The notes below the pieces were generated by a model. It did no database searches, was not told the DNA's origin, and saw only the letters and a list, made by a program, of their open reading frames with translations. From contig DASTZZ010000025.1 in NCBI GenBank assembly GCA_035764005.1, positions 62,001-126,000 of the forward strand: 64,000 nucleotides of DNA, written 5' to 3'. This DNA is from Terriglobales bacterium (GTDB lineage Bacteria; Acidobacteriota; Terriglobia; Terriglobales; Acidobacteriaceae). Below are positions 1-7,844 of this stretch, piece after piece. The translations under genes were made by a program, and so were the position numbers. Each line of letters begins with the position of its first letter. Position 1 is the stretch's first letter.

Positions 1-1
1 G

Positions 2-475
2 GGCGTACTCGACTTCCTCGTCAACAACGCCGGCGCGGCGCACGCGCTGACGAACGTCGATCGGCTCGCGCCGGAAGAGTTTCGGCGCGTAATCGATGTG
101 AATCTTATTGGAACTTTTCTCTGCTGCCGCGCGGCGATCCCGCTGATGAGTACAGGAGCGGTGATTGTGAACAATCTATCCGTAGCAGCACACCAGGCAT
201 TCGCAGGAATGGCGGCTTACAACGCCTCCAAGGCTGGCGCGCTGGCTCTTACAAATGTCTTGCGTGAAGAACTCAGAGATAAGGGGATTCGCGTCCTGGC
301 GCTCGTCCCTGGTGCTGTTGATACCGACATCTGGCAGCAGTTCTGGCCCGATGCACCGCGCGAAAAGATGATGTCCGTTCACGACGTAGCACGAGCCGTC
401 GCACTCGCCCTCTCGATGCCGCCGAACACGTCGATTGACGAAATCAGAATGGGACCGGCGAGTGGAACGTTGTGA
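2..475 (+). CDS. SDR-family NAD(P)-dependent oxidoreductase, 5' end cut by window
   Basis: The frame is open from base 2, so the gene starts before the window. The visible part is about 157 residues. It contains the SDR structural motif NNAG near the cut and the catalytic YxxxK in the context AAYNASKAG, followed by a hydrophobic LALTNVLREEL helix and the 'V.PGAVDTDIW' stretch usual after the active site. The N-terminal Rossmann glycine motif lies outside the window. The family reduces or oxidises carbonyl/hydroxyl groups with NAD(P)H in the cytoplasm; the substrate cannot be told. The protein ends soon after the cofactor/substrate lid, which fits a short (about 230-250 aa) classical SDR. A palindromic repeat begins right behind the stop codon. 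Confidence 0.9.
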   Translation, partial: GVLDFLVNNAGAAHALTNVDRLAPEEFRRVIDVNLIGTFLCCRAAIPLMSTGAVIVNNLSVAAHQAFAGMAAYNASKAGALALTNVLREELRDKGIRVLALVPGAVDTDIWQQFWPDAPREKMMSVHDVARAVALALSMPPNTSIDEIRMGPASGTL

Positions 476-479
476 AGGA

Positions 480-592
480 AGCTGCTTAGCTTCTAAGCTG
501 CTCACCTTCTGAGCAAAACCAGTGGCCCTCGACAAGCGTTGTTCCAATCTTGAACTCGCCTAGAAGCTGAGGGGCTTAGAAGCTAAGCAGCT
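480..592. repeat. Palindromic repeat element, AGCTTCTAAGC family, copy 1
   Basis: A perfect 19-bp inverted repeat has arms at 480-498 and 574-592 around about 75 bp of spacer. The arm core AGCTTCTAAGC is itself nearly palindromic. The element fills the whole gap between two convergent genes (SDR stop at 475, rhomboid stop at 593), so it could also act as a bidirectional terminator. A related copy with the same arm words lies at 50891-51022. Confidence 0.7.
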
Positions 593-1306
593 CTAATACG
601 TGAATCTGGAACGCGGTCGCACGCGTTGAGGCATGAGTTTGATCATGATCAGTCCGGCAAGGAATCCGCCGACGTGAGCCCAGAATGCGATGCCTCCGCC
701 CCCGGTGCGATTGGAATAGGCGATCGAGGTCGCCGCGCCACTCAGAAATTGCAGCACAAACCAATATCCCAAGACGATCCAAGCGGGCAGCCAGATGAAT
801 GTGAAGAAAATGATCAGAGGAACCAAGGTCAGAACGCGGGCGGAGGGGTAGAGAAGAAAATATGCGCCCATGACTCCCGCAATTGCGCCACTGGCTCCCA
901 CACTGGGAATGGTCGAATTCGGATTGAGCGCGATGTGCGCGAGTGATGCGGCCAGGCCGCTGACTACATAAAAAATCAAGTAGGAGAAGTGTCCTAAATA
1001 GTCTTCGATGTTGTCGCCAAAAATCCAAAGCACCCACATGTTGCCGATCAGGTGCAGCCATGAGGCGTGAAGAAACATCGAGGTCAGCAATGGAACCGCG
1101 GACGCATGTGACACATTGAGATTGGCCAAACCTAGGGCAGACAGCACACGGGCAGGCTCGACACCGAATTCGTATACAAATGCTTCGCGACTGTGCGGCC
1201 CTAGCACCAGCGCCTCGTACAGGAATACAAGCGTATTCAGCGCGATGAGCAGGTAGTTGATGAAAGGCGTCGAGAACTTCGGTGTGTCGTCGCGAATCGG
1301 TATCAT
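593..1306 (-). CDS. Rhomboid-family intramembrane serine protease
   Basis: This 237-aa polytopic membrane protein should cleave transmembrane substrates within the membrane. The catalytic serine is S139 in the GASG motif at the start of a helix, and the partner histidine is H211 in HVGGF of a later helix. The HLIGNMWVLW segment (N89) supplies the oxyanion-side asparagine and the family's conserved loop. About six hydrophobic segments can be seen, the minimal bacterial rhomboid layout. The start at 1306 gives the usual short cytoplasmic lead 'MIPIRDD' found in many rhomboids. The gene is convergent with the SDR gene and divergent from truB. Substrates are not known. Confidence 0.93.
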   Translation of the reverse strand: MIPIRDDTPKFSTPFINYLLIALNTLVFLYEALVLGPHSREAFVYEFGVEPARVLSALGLANLNVSHASAVPLLTSMFLHASWLHLIGNMWVLWIFGDNIEDYLGHFSYLIFYVVSGLAASLAHIALNPNSTIPSVGASGAIAGVMGAYFLLYPSARVLTLVPLIIFFTFIWLPAWIVLGYWFVLQFLSGAATSIAYSNRTGGGGIAFWAHVGGFLAGLIMIKLMPQRVRPRSRFTY

Positions 1307-1398
1307 GAGGGAGCGCTGTCAACAGTCCTTAGAACGTAACATATTGCCGAATCACGCTTCCTCGATGTAGTCGGCTCTGCAGCAGCCGGAAAAATGGA

Positions 1399-2322
1399 AT
1401 GATCGACGCCATTCTGGTAGTCAACAAGCCGAGCGGAATGACGTCGCACGACGTCGTGGCACGCGTACGTAGGTTGATAGGGGAGCGCTCGGTGGGGCAC
1501 TTAGGCACGCTCGATCCGCTGGCCACCGGAGTCCTGCCGCTGCTTATCGGACGCTACACCCGGCTCGCGCAGTTCTTCGGAAGCGCCGATAAGAGCTATG
1601 AGGGCATAATCCGGCTCGGATTTGCTACGGATACCCACGACGCCGACGGCGAGCCAGTCGGGCCAATCACCCAGGAAGTTGAAGTAACACTCGAAGAACT
1701 GCAGCATGCTGCACGAAGATTTACCGGAACTATCAAGCAAACACCGCCGCACTTTTCAGCCAAGAAGATTGCAGGAGTTCCGGCGTACAAGTTGGCACGA
1801 AAGAAGCAGGATGTTGAGCTCACCGATGTGCAAGTGCACATCGAGAGCTTTGAAATCTCCCGGCTTGATTCCGACCGCGCGTTTTTTGCCGCCAAAGTAA
1901 GCGCCGGTACCTACATCCGTTCGCTGGCGCATGACTTAGGGCAGCTCCTGGGTGTCGGTGCCCACGTTGCCGAACTGAGGCGCACGGCGTCCGGTGAATT
2001 CGCGCTCGATCAGGCGATCACTCTCGATCGCCTGCAGGCGATGAAGGAAGATGCAGTCGACGAAGGAATTCGTGTCGAAGATTGGATTGGGAAGATTTCA
2101 GTCCACCCGCGCCAAATTCTGCGGCAACTGCCATCTGTCACCGTAAACAGCGAGACGGCAGGGCTGATCGCAAACGGTCGCGCTGTCAATCTGGCAGATC
2201 TTTCAACTGCGCATCAGGTAAAAGTCTTCGCCGGGGAGAAGCAGTTGCTTGCCATAGCCAGCCGAGTCGCGGGAACACTTTTCCAGCCGAAAGTAGTGCT
2301 GGGACCTGGCCATGCCCGCTGA
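1399..2322 (+). CDS. truB: tRNA pseudouridine(55) synthase TruB
   Basis: TruB converts U55 of the tRNA T-loop to pseudouridine. The 307-aa protein opens with the family signature IDAILVVNKPSGMTSHDVV and has the catalytic aspartate D39 in HLGTLDPLATGVLPL. The RNA-binding 'KSYEG..RLG..T.T.D..G' stretch follows, and 'AGTYIRSLAHDLG' lies in the second half. The C-terminal extension of about 60 residues fits a PUA-like domain. Length matches the family (about 300-315 aa). In many bacteria truB sits beside rbfA and infB; here no such neighbour is seen downstream. Confidence 0.97.
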   Translation: MIDAILVVNKPSGMTSHDVVARVRRLIGERSVGHLGTLDPLATGVLPLLIGRYTRLAQFFGSADKSYEGIIRLGFATDTHDADGEPVGPITQEVEVTLEELQHAARRFTGTIKQTPPHFSAKKIAGVPAYKLARKKQDVELTDVQVHIESFEISRLDSDRAFFAAKVSAGTYIRSLAHDLGQLLGVGAHVAELRRTASGEFALDQAITLDRLQAMKEDAVDEGIRVEDWIGKISVHPRQILRQLPSVTVNSETAGLIANGRAVNLADLSTAHQVKVFAGEKQLLAIASRVAGTLFQPKVVLGPGHAR

Positions 2323-2363
2323 ATTTCCTGAGATATTTGCAATGTCCGATAATGGATATTCTG

Positions 2364-2714
2364 TTAACTACGAGCTGGGACTCCACGCAGGGGCGGGTCG
2401 CCCCGAGGTTCCAATAGGCCAGCGAGTTCCCTCTCGAATGCCTCGAGTAGTTTGAGCCGCTCAGCTGACGCTTCAACCAGTTGATCCTTTGATTGAAATA
2501 CCCGACGACCGGCTTGAGTTGTCAGCACGCCGATTCCGTCACCGATTCGCCATCCTGGCCGGCCGACCATGCGCAATCCAGCGCTGGAATCTGCTTCAAG
2601 CAGCACGATGCAATTACCTTTGCTGATCCCAATGGCTCGCGGAAACCGTTCGAAGGTCTGAATATCGAAACCCGCGGCGTAGAGATTTTGAAGGACCTCG
2701 GCTGAATCAAGCAT
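2364..2714 (-). CDS. Hypothetical 116-aa protein, third ORF of an overlapping trio
   Basis: I do not recognise this protein. It is soluble, with no signal peptide or membrane segment. The first half looks alpha/beta (AEVLQNLYAAGFDIQTFERFPRA, then a hydrophobic strand CIVLLEA). The second half carries a charged helix rich in K/E (SKDQLVEASAERLKLLEAFERELAGLL). Its ATG shares 8 bases with the end of the 27-aa ORF upstream, so translation is probably coupled to that ORF and to the ATPase before it. The last about 15 residues are proline/arginine-rich and may be dispensable. It could be a partner or effector of the ATPase, which is inference from the overlap alone. Confidence 0.6.
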   Translation of the reverse strand: MLDSAEVLQNLYAAGFDIQTFERFPRAIGISKGNCIVLLEADSSAGLRMVGRPGWRIGDGIGVLTTQAGRRVFQSKDQLVEASAERLKLLEAFERELAGLLEPRGDPPLRGVPARS

Positions 2715-2790
2715 TGGAACTCAGGTACTTCCCGTCGAGCGCGCCGTCTACCAGGAACCGCAGGCGATGATGTGTGTGCTCTTTAGGCAT
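2707..2790 (-). CDS. 27-aa mini-ORF overlapping both neighbours by 8 bases
   Basis: The ORF begins MPKEHTHHRLRFLVDG and ends SSNA. Its start codon lies inside the last codons of the upstream ATPase gene (ATGCCTAA), and its stop lies inside the start of the 116-aa gene (ATGCTTGA). Both overlaps are exactly 8 bases and each moves the frame by the same step. This symmetry suggests either a translated coupling peptide or a site where ribosomes reinitiate twice. It has no recognisable domain. A frameshift-decayed link between the flanking proteins is the alternative. Confidence 0.45.
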   Translation of the reverse strand: MPKEHTHHRLRFLVDGALDGKYLSSNA

Positions 2791-4102
2791 GAGCCTTCTG
2801 CGCTCGCCCGCTCGGCACGAAAGTCGATTCAACGGCGACCGGCCCATCGCCGTGACGGTGTTCATCCAAACGTCTTTGTAATCGTGCACCTGCCTGTGTC
2901 TTCTTCAAGTCATAGATTGCAAGTTCGTGAGGTTTTAAAGTCCCAGCGGAGACTTGGCCCTGTAAAGCTTCAAGTAAACCTTGACTATGGGCAGTCATCA
3001 CGAGCTGATGCCCAAGTCGGACCGACTCGGCGAACATTCGAGCCAGGTGAGCCTGCGACTCAAGATGCAGCCCCGCTTCCGGCTCTTCGATCAGAATCGT
3101 GCTGTTCTTAGGAGCCGCAAAGATCTGGGTGATGATGGGCAGAACCTGCTGAGCTCCACACCCCGCAGATTCAAAACCGAGCGGCGTATCGAAATCTGAA
3201 TCCAGATATCCGGCGTGGAGCAACTCTTCCCGGACCCAGCCACTTGTGAGCGACCTCATTCCGAAGAGCTCGGCCCAATGCTGAATCTGACGTGCCTGGG
3301 CAAGGTGCCGGGGATGAGCGAACAGGACTGACAGCACGGCGATGGTGCGCTCGCCGCGCCGTCCGACGCTTAGCGGACCATTCTCCGCCTGAGGAGTTTC
3401 GCGCACTGGCATCCGGCTTGGACCGAGCATGAAAAGCTTCTGCTTCAAGCAAGCAATGAGAAAAGACATGTACAGGCCGAATCCGACGAATGTATGTTGC
3501 GTCGACTCATCGACCTCATCGCCCCCAATCGCTTTAGTTCCCATGAAGAGCTTCGGCGAGAGAACAGCATTACCGCTGACGGCGGGCGTGAACATCCGTT
3601 CCAGAGCCGAGCGCGAGTGGTACTCAAGCAAAGAACCGTGTCCTTTCTTGATGAGTCCACGGCCCAACGGCATCGTTGCGTTAGTGGCGATCAACTCGCC
3701 ATCGAGATACAGATGATGCTTCCACTCTTCGGTGCCACGACGATGTTCGACCGTATAACCGATCGATTCGGCCCGGAGGTCGGCGTCAAAATTGTGTTTG
3801 CGCAGCCAGGAGCGGAGATGCTCGCCGGCTTCGATTTCCAGGCCCAGCACTAAATGGAGATCCTGCTCGGGCTTGTGGAATGCCGATTGACCGTTAGCTC
3901 CTAAATCGACATGCCGATCGCTCCAGCGCACCTGCGGCGGCTGTTCCGGAATGGGAGTGCTCTGGGCGAAGAGCCCGATGGATTCGAGGGCAGAGCTCTT
4001 GCCTGCTCCGTTTGGACCGGTTAGGAGGGTCAACGGTCGAAGATCAAATTCAACTTGCTCCCCGAACGTCTTAAAGTTCTGGATGCGTAGTCTGGTTAAC
4101 AT
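2783..4102 (-). CDS. AAA/ABC-type ATPase (SMC/OLD-like AAA_21 fold)
   Basis: This 439-aa protein starts like RecF/OLD-type ATPases (LTRLRIQNFKTFGEQVEFDL). It has Walker A GPNGAGKSS at residues 29-37 and a late Walker B ILIEEPEAGLHLESQ at about 336-350. The next strand ends in 'MTAHSQ', which carries the switch histidine. The middle about 250 residues form a variable insert without an evident coiled coil. There is no C-terminal TOPRIM nuclease, unlike true OLD proteins. Related ATPases often serve with a small partner in defence or repair modules; here the partner would be the 27-aa and 116-aa ORFs overlapping its 3' end. No substrate can be assigned. Confidence 0.8.
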   Translation of the reverse strand: MLTRLRIQNFKTFGEQVEFDLRPLTLLTGPNGAGKSSALESIGLFAQSTPIPEQPPQVRWSDRHVDLGANGQSAFHKPEQDLHLVLGLEIEAGEHLRSWLRKHNFDADLRAESIGYTVEHRRGTEEWKHHLYLDGELIATNATMPLGRGLIKKGHGSLLEYHSRSALERMFTPAVSGNAVLSPKLFMGTKAIGGDEVDESTQHTFVGFGLYMSFLIACLKQKLFMLGPSRMPVRETPQAENGPLSVGRRGERTIAVLSVLFAHPRHLAQARQIQHWAELFGMRSLTSGWVREELLHAGYLDSDFDTPLGFESAGCGAQQVLPIITQIFAAPKNSTILIEEPEAGLHLESQAHLARMFAESVRLGHQLVMTAHSQGLLEALQGQVSAGTLKPHELAIYDLKKTQAGARLQRRLDEHRHGDGPVAVESTFVPSGRAQKAHA

Positions 4103-4241
4103 GGCATGTCCTTCTACGAGGCCTGGTTCTGATGCAGGGGGAGCTGCTGCGATAGGCTTTTGGAATCACATCATAGCCGGAAGTCGGACTGTGCGAAACT
4201 CCGATTTCACTCAAAAGTAGTCGATTTGCGAGGAGGTGTTC

Positions 4242-4742
4242 GTGGCCGCCAAAGTGAACAGACGAACTGTTGATTTGTCCCAATATCCAGACCTGGTGGT
4301 GATCTATCTGGGCATGCGCGTAAACGTCTGGTATGGACTGAAGCGCCTGATTGGGCTTGGGCCGCAAATCAGCGTCTCAGTTGCCGCCAAACCCGATGGC
4401 CTGTTGCATCACGAGCAGATCATCTACTCGCTGTTCCCTCCTCATGCCGGCATGCGGCAATACTGGCGAGATTTGCCGTCACTGCTTGCGTGGACACGCA
4501 GCGATCCTCATCGCCGTTGGTGGAAAGATTTCCTGCGCGATAGCGGAGGCACCGGGTTTTGGCATGAAACCTACAGCATGCGTGGAGGAATGGAGGCTAT
4601 CTATGACGACGTCCCACGGCGAATCGGATTCGCGGCGTTTGCTCCCACGATCGAGGCACATGGGACTGTGTTCAGCGCATCGAGGCGAATTGGACGGGAC
4701 GACGTTCCTAATCCAGCAGTGGAAGAGGCTGAGCTGAGATAA
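4242..4742 (+). CDS. DUF4188 / Af470-like monooxygenase-fold protein
   Basis: The protein resembles the DUF4188 family, a ferredoxin-like dimeric alpha/beta fold that includes putative haem-dependent monooxygenases or aldoxime-dehydratase-like proteins. Typical features seen are YLGMRVNVWYGL early, GLLHHEQIIY in the middle, WRDLPSLLAWTRSDPHRRWW and the GFWHETY segment containing the conserved histidine. The start chosen is GTG at 4242, because AGGAGG at 4231-4236 sits 5 bases upstream; the GTG at 4236 overlaps that ribosome binding site. The length (166 aa) fits the family. The catalytic activity is not established. Confidence 0.75.
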   Translation: MAAKVNRRTVDLSQYPDLVVIYLGMRVNVWYGLKRLIGLGPQISVSVAAKPDGLLHHEQIIYSLFPPHAGMRQYWRDLPSLLAWTRSDPHRRWWKDFLRDSGGTGFWHETYSMRGGMEAIYDDVPRRIGFAAFAPTIEAHGTVFSASRRIGRDDVPNPAVEEAELR

Positions 4743-4761
4743 GCTGAACGACAAGAAACCA

Positions 4762-5247
4762 GTGACCACTCCTGCCACAGTACCCGCGATTACGATTCGC
4801 GAGACGCGTCCCGCTGATCTCGAAGAGATCCTCCGGCATCGACGAATGATGTTCTACGACATGGGATATCAAGATATCGCGGCGCTCGATCTTATGGTGC
4901 AACGGTCGCGGCGAAACATCGCACGGTACCTCGCGGATGGCTCCTACCGAGGTTGGTTCGCGGTAAGAGCCGATGATCGCGTTGTTGCCGGAGTCGGTTT
5001 GATCATTACCGAGTTGGTATCAGGTCCTTTTAGCCCTGAGCAGACCTGTCGCCCATATTTGCTGAATGTCTATACTCATCCAGATTTTCGAAACCAAGGT
5101 CTGGCACGACAACTTACAGTGAAGGCCATCGAGTGGTGTCGCATGCAAGGCTTCAAAGTCGTCTGGCTGCACGCCAGTAAATATGGAAAGTCCTTATACG
5201 AATCTCTGGGCTTTGAACAGACGAACGAAATGAAGTTGATGTTGTGA
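4762..5247 (+). CDS. GNAT-family N-acetyltransferase
   Basis: This 161-aa protein should transfer an acetyl group from acetyl-CoA to an unknown amine. It shows the GNAT order: ITIRETRPADLEEI at the N-terminus, a central strand GWFAVRADDRVVAGVGLII, the motif-A region LLNVYTHPDFRNQGLARQL with the R/Q-x-x-G-x-A pyrophosphate loop, and the closing WLHASKYGKSLYESLGF strand-helix. The start is GTG at 4762, 19 bases behind the DUF4188 gene, so the two are probably co-transcribed. The ribosome binding site is weak. Confidence 0.88.
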   Translation: MTTPATVPAITIRETRPADLEEILRHRRMMFYDMGYQDIAALDLMVQRSRRNIARYLADGSYRGWFAVRADDRVVAGVGLIITELVSGPFSPEQTCRPYLLNVYTHPDFRNQGLARQLTVKAIEWCRMQGFKVVWLHASKYGKSLYESLGFEQTNEMKLML

Positions 5248-5307
5248 ACTTCTCTGAAGAGCAAGTGTATGATGCCGTCTCGCTCTTCGCCGTAAGGAGG
5301 ATTGCTG

Positions 5308-6219
5308 ATGACGAAGAACCATTCGATTCTCTTCAAGCATCTCGGCTGGATTACGCTGCTGCTGATTTTTGAAACGTTCGCCTCAGGGCAAGAGATCGCT
5401 CGACCTCCCATCAGTGGCTTTTCGCACGTGAGTTTCTACACGACCCAAGCGGACGCGGCCAAAAACTTCTATGTCAACTTACTCGGCATGTCACCCGCTC
5501 GTCAGTCCGGCAGCTACCTTGTCGGACGTCAGCGCGTAACCGTAATTCCTGAGAATCCTCCCAATCCTCCTTCCCTGCTGGCGAACATCGGATTTGCCAC
5601 GACCGATGTCGAAGCTATGCGCAAATACCTGGAGGCTCATCACGTGCAGGTACCGCCTGCCGTGCAGAAGGATTCAAACGGCACGCGCTGGTTTGAAGTG
5701 AACGATCCTGAAGGCAACCACATTCGTTTTGAACAGGTGACCGGGAAAAGACCTAAAACGAGAGATCCTCTGTCATCCCAACTCATTCATGTTGGTTTCA
5801 TGGTCCATGATCGATCTGCGGAGGACGCGTTCTATCGCGAAATTCTGGGATTTCGGCCGTATTGGTTCGGTGGACGAACAGATGACCGTGTCGATTGGGT
5901 TGCGTTGCAGGTACCTGAAGGGCATGAGTGGATCGAATACATGCTCACCGACAAAGACGCACAGATGACACCTGAACGGCTTGGAGTCCTCAATCATTTT
6001 TCACTCGGTGTTACCGACATGAAGGAAACGGCAAAACAACTCGAAGCTCGCGGCTGGACTTCAAATTCGAGAAGCCACATGCAGATGGGTCGAGACGGAA
6101 AATGGCAGCTCAACGTATATGATCCCGACGGCACTCGCGTCGAATTTATGGAGTTCACGCCGACTCAGACGCCGTGCTGCTCTCCCTTCACCGCGCCACA
6201 TCCATCCGCAAACAACTGA
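5308..6219 (+). CDS. Exported VOC-fold (glyoxalase/dioxygenase-like) protein, tandem domains
   Basis: Two vicinal-oxygen-chelate domains follow each other at about residues 35-150 (SHVSFYTTQADAAKNFYVNLLGM to PEGNHIRFEQ) and 155-290 (LIHVGFMVHDRSAEDAFYREILGF to DPDGTRVEFMEF). Each has an opening histidine and a closing glutamate, positions that commonly bind metal. A hydrophobic N-terminal segment (WITLLLIFETFASGQE) reads as a signal peptide, so the protein acts outside the cytoplasm, which is unusual for glyoxalase I. The start is ATG 5308 because AAGGAGG at 5294-5300 is 7 bases upstream; the TTG at 5302 is too close. The reaction is unknown. Confidence 0.8.
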   Translation: MTKNHSILFKHLGWITLLLIFETFASGQEIARPPISGFSHVSFYTTQADAAKNFYVNLLGMSPARQSGSYLVGRQRVTVIPENPPNPPSLLANIGFATTDVEAMRKYLEAHHVQVPPAVQKDSNGTRWFEVNDPEGNHIRFEQVTGKRPKTRDPLSSQLIHVGFMVHDRSAEDAFYREILGFRPYWFGGRTDDRVDWVALQVPEGHEWIEYMLTDKDAQMTPERLGVLNHFSLGVTDMKETAKQLEARGWTSNSRSHMQMGRDGKWQLNVYDPDGTRVEFMEFTPTQTPCCSPFTAPHPSANN

Positions 6220-6450
6220 TGCGCGGCGCGGCAGCAAGCATCACACTTTCCTATAGCTCGCATTAGCTATCCTTACTATAGCAATGATAGATATGACCAA
6301 TCAGATTAACTTATAAGTATAGCTATATCTACGTTTTGTATTCTCTCCATAGAAACTATTCATTGGACGATTCAGCCTATCGAATAATAGCGTGTACTTC
6401 ATCATTGACGCTTATCTCAGAAGATAAGCGCACGAGGTGAAGCGACGACT
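6220..6450 (+). promoter_or_regulatory. AT-rich promoter island upstream of the porin, with palindromes
   Basis: The 231 bases between the VOC gene and the porin are far richer in A+T than their surroundings. They hold perfect palindromes ACTTATAAGT (6309-6318) and TATAGCTATA (6318-6327), which share one base, and several more CTATAGC / GCTAT words in both orientations from about 6250 to 6290. The layout suggests a strong promoter with operator sites for a dimeric regulator of the porin. The exact -10 and -35 cannot be fixed by eye. Confidence 0.55.
6409..6430 (+). promoter_or_regulatory. Perfect 9-bp hairpin in the porin 5' leader
   Basis: CGCTTATCT (6409-6417), a CAGA loop and AGATAAGCG (6422-6430) form an uninterrupted hairpin. 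It ends 4 bases before the GAGG ribosome binding site (6434-6437) and 20 bases before the porin ATG. It has no T-run behind it, so it is not a classic terminator. A role in mRNA stability or in control of ribosome access is more likely; an operator for a dimeric repressor is the alternative. Confidence 0.5.
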
Positions 6451-7743
6451 ATGACCCGCCGTACTCGATTTTTGGCCGCCATGTTTGCTTCTCTGTTGCC
6501 TTTTGCTTCCCCAAATCTCTGCCAGGCTCAGACCGACGCTCCCACTGCTACCGACCTAAATGCCAAAGTAGAAGAACTGCAGCGGGAACTCGAAGATGTG
6601 CGCGCGCAATTGGCCGCTCTCAAGAAGGAGAGCACGGCAGCAACCACTGCTCCGGCTGCAGCTGCTGTGGCTCCAGCGCCGCCCGCAAACTCCAGTTCGA
6701 CATCGCTCTCCAGTTTGCTGGGACCCACGAGCTTCAGTGGTTTTGTCGATACCTACTACGCTTACAACTCGAATCAACCAGCTTCTCGCACGAGTAGCTT
6801 CCGCAGCTTCGATACACAGGCGAATCAGTTCGCATTGAATCTGGTTGAACTCGTCGTCGATAAGCAGCCGGTCGCAACCAACAGTCGCACCGGCTATCAC
6901 GTTGCGTTAGGATTTGGTCAGGCGATCAACGCAATCAATGGCAGTGATCCCGGCGGCTTGGGATTCGATCAATATCTCAAAGAGGCTTACTTCTCTTACC
7001 TGGCTCCAGCCGGCAAAGGTTTACAGGTTGATGTAGGTAAGTTCGTGACGCCTGCTGGCGCTGAAGTCATTGAAACTAAAGATAACTGGAACTACTCTCG
7101 CGGTTTATTGTTCTCTTATGCGATTCCGTACTATCACTTTGGTCTGCGTGCAAAGTATGCCTTCAATGACAAGTATTCGCTCACTGGCTACGTTGTGAAC
7201 GGATGGAACAACGTAGTCGATAACAATACCGGCAAGACATATGGAATGAGCCTTGGTTGGAATGTTACAAAGAAAGTTAGCGTGACTCAGAACTACGTGG
7301 CCGGTCCTGAGCAGCCTACGAACTCCAACTGGCGTCAGCTTTGGGACACTGTAATCACCTACTCTCCTACCGGCAAGCTCTCTCTGATGGCAAATACAGA
7401 CTACGGCCGCGGAGACCGCGCAACCGGGATCGTCCACCCAGTGTTCTGGACTGGAGTCGCGGGCTACGTGAAGTATGCCTTCAGTCCGAAGTATGCGGTC
7501 GCGACTCGTTATGAGTACTACGATGATCACGACGGCTTCACGACTGGAACCGCGCAGAACTTCAACGGCATCACGGGAACCTTTGAGCGGACGGTAGCAA
7601 GTCACATTCTTACGCGCCTGGAGTTCCGCCGGGACATGTCGAATCGCCCGACGTTCATCAAAGGCAACAACAATGCAGCCATGGCGCAGAACACTGCGGC
7701 AGCAGGGCTGGTGTTCATCTTCGACAGCCGTGAGGCGAAGTAA
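6451..7743 (+). CDS. Outer-membrane beta-barrel porin (BBP2/OmpL-like) with N-terminal coiled coil
   Basis: The 430-aa product has a signal peptide (to about residue 27, ...NLCQAQ) and a short coiled coil, LNAKVEELQRELEDVRAQLAALKKE. This is followed by an Ala/Pro/Ser linker and a beta-barrel of alternating aromatic strands from SFSGFVDTYYAYNSNQ to the end. Such coiled coils trimerise or tether porins to peptidoglycan. The barrel resembles the 'putative beta-barrel porin-2' family of Acidobacteria and Bacteroidetes. It lacks the usual terminal phenylalanine, ending FDSREAK. Function: diffusion of small solutes through the outer membrane, specificity unknown. A dedicated promoter region and a hairpin terminator bracket the gene, so it is probably monocistronic. 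Confidence 0.85.
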   Translation: MTRRTRFLAAMFASLLPFASPNLCQAQTDAPTATDLNAKVEELQRELEDVRAQLAALKKESTAATTAPAAAAVAPAPPANSSSTSLSSLLGPTSFSGFVDTYYAYNSNQPASRTSSFRSFDTQANQFALNLVELVVDKQPVATNSRTGYHVALGFGQAINAINGSDPGGLGFDQYLKEAYFSYLAPAGKGLQVDVGKFVTPAGAEVIETKDNWNYSRGLLFSYAIPYYHFGLRAKYAFNDKYSLTGYVVNGWNNVVDNNTGKTYGMSLGWNVTKKVSVTQNYVAGPEQPTNSNWRQLWDTVITYSPTGKLSLMANTDYGRGDRATGIVHPVFWTGVAGYVKYAFSPKYAVATRYEYYDDHDGFTTGTAQNFNGITGTFERTVASHILTRLEFRRDMSNRPTFIKGNNNAAMAQNTAAAGLVFIFDSREAK

Positions 7744-7760
7744 AAGTGGCGACGGATTGG

Positions 7761-7790
7761 AAGCAAGGGTCGGCAAGCCTGCCCTTGCTT
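7761..7790 (+). terminator. Probable terminator behind the porin
   Basis: AAGCAAGGG (7761-7769) pairs perfectly with CCCTTGCTT (7782-7790) around a 12-base loop, starting 17 bases after the porin stop codon. The 3' T-run is short (CTTTCC), so termination may be partial. Confidence 0.6.
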
Positions 7791-7844
7791 TCCACTATGA
7801 TGGAAGTCTCAAATCGGAGTTAATTTCGGTCTCATTTTTCGTTC

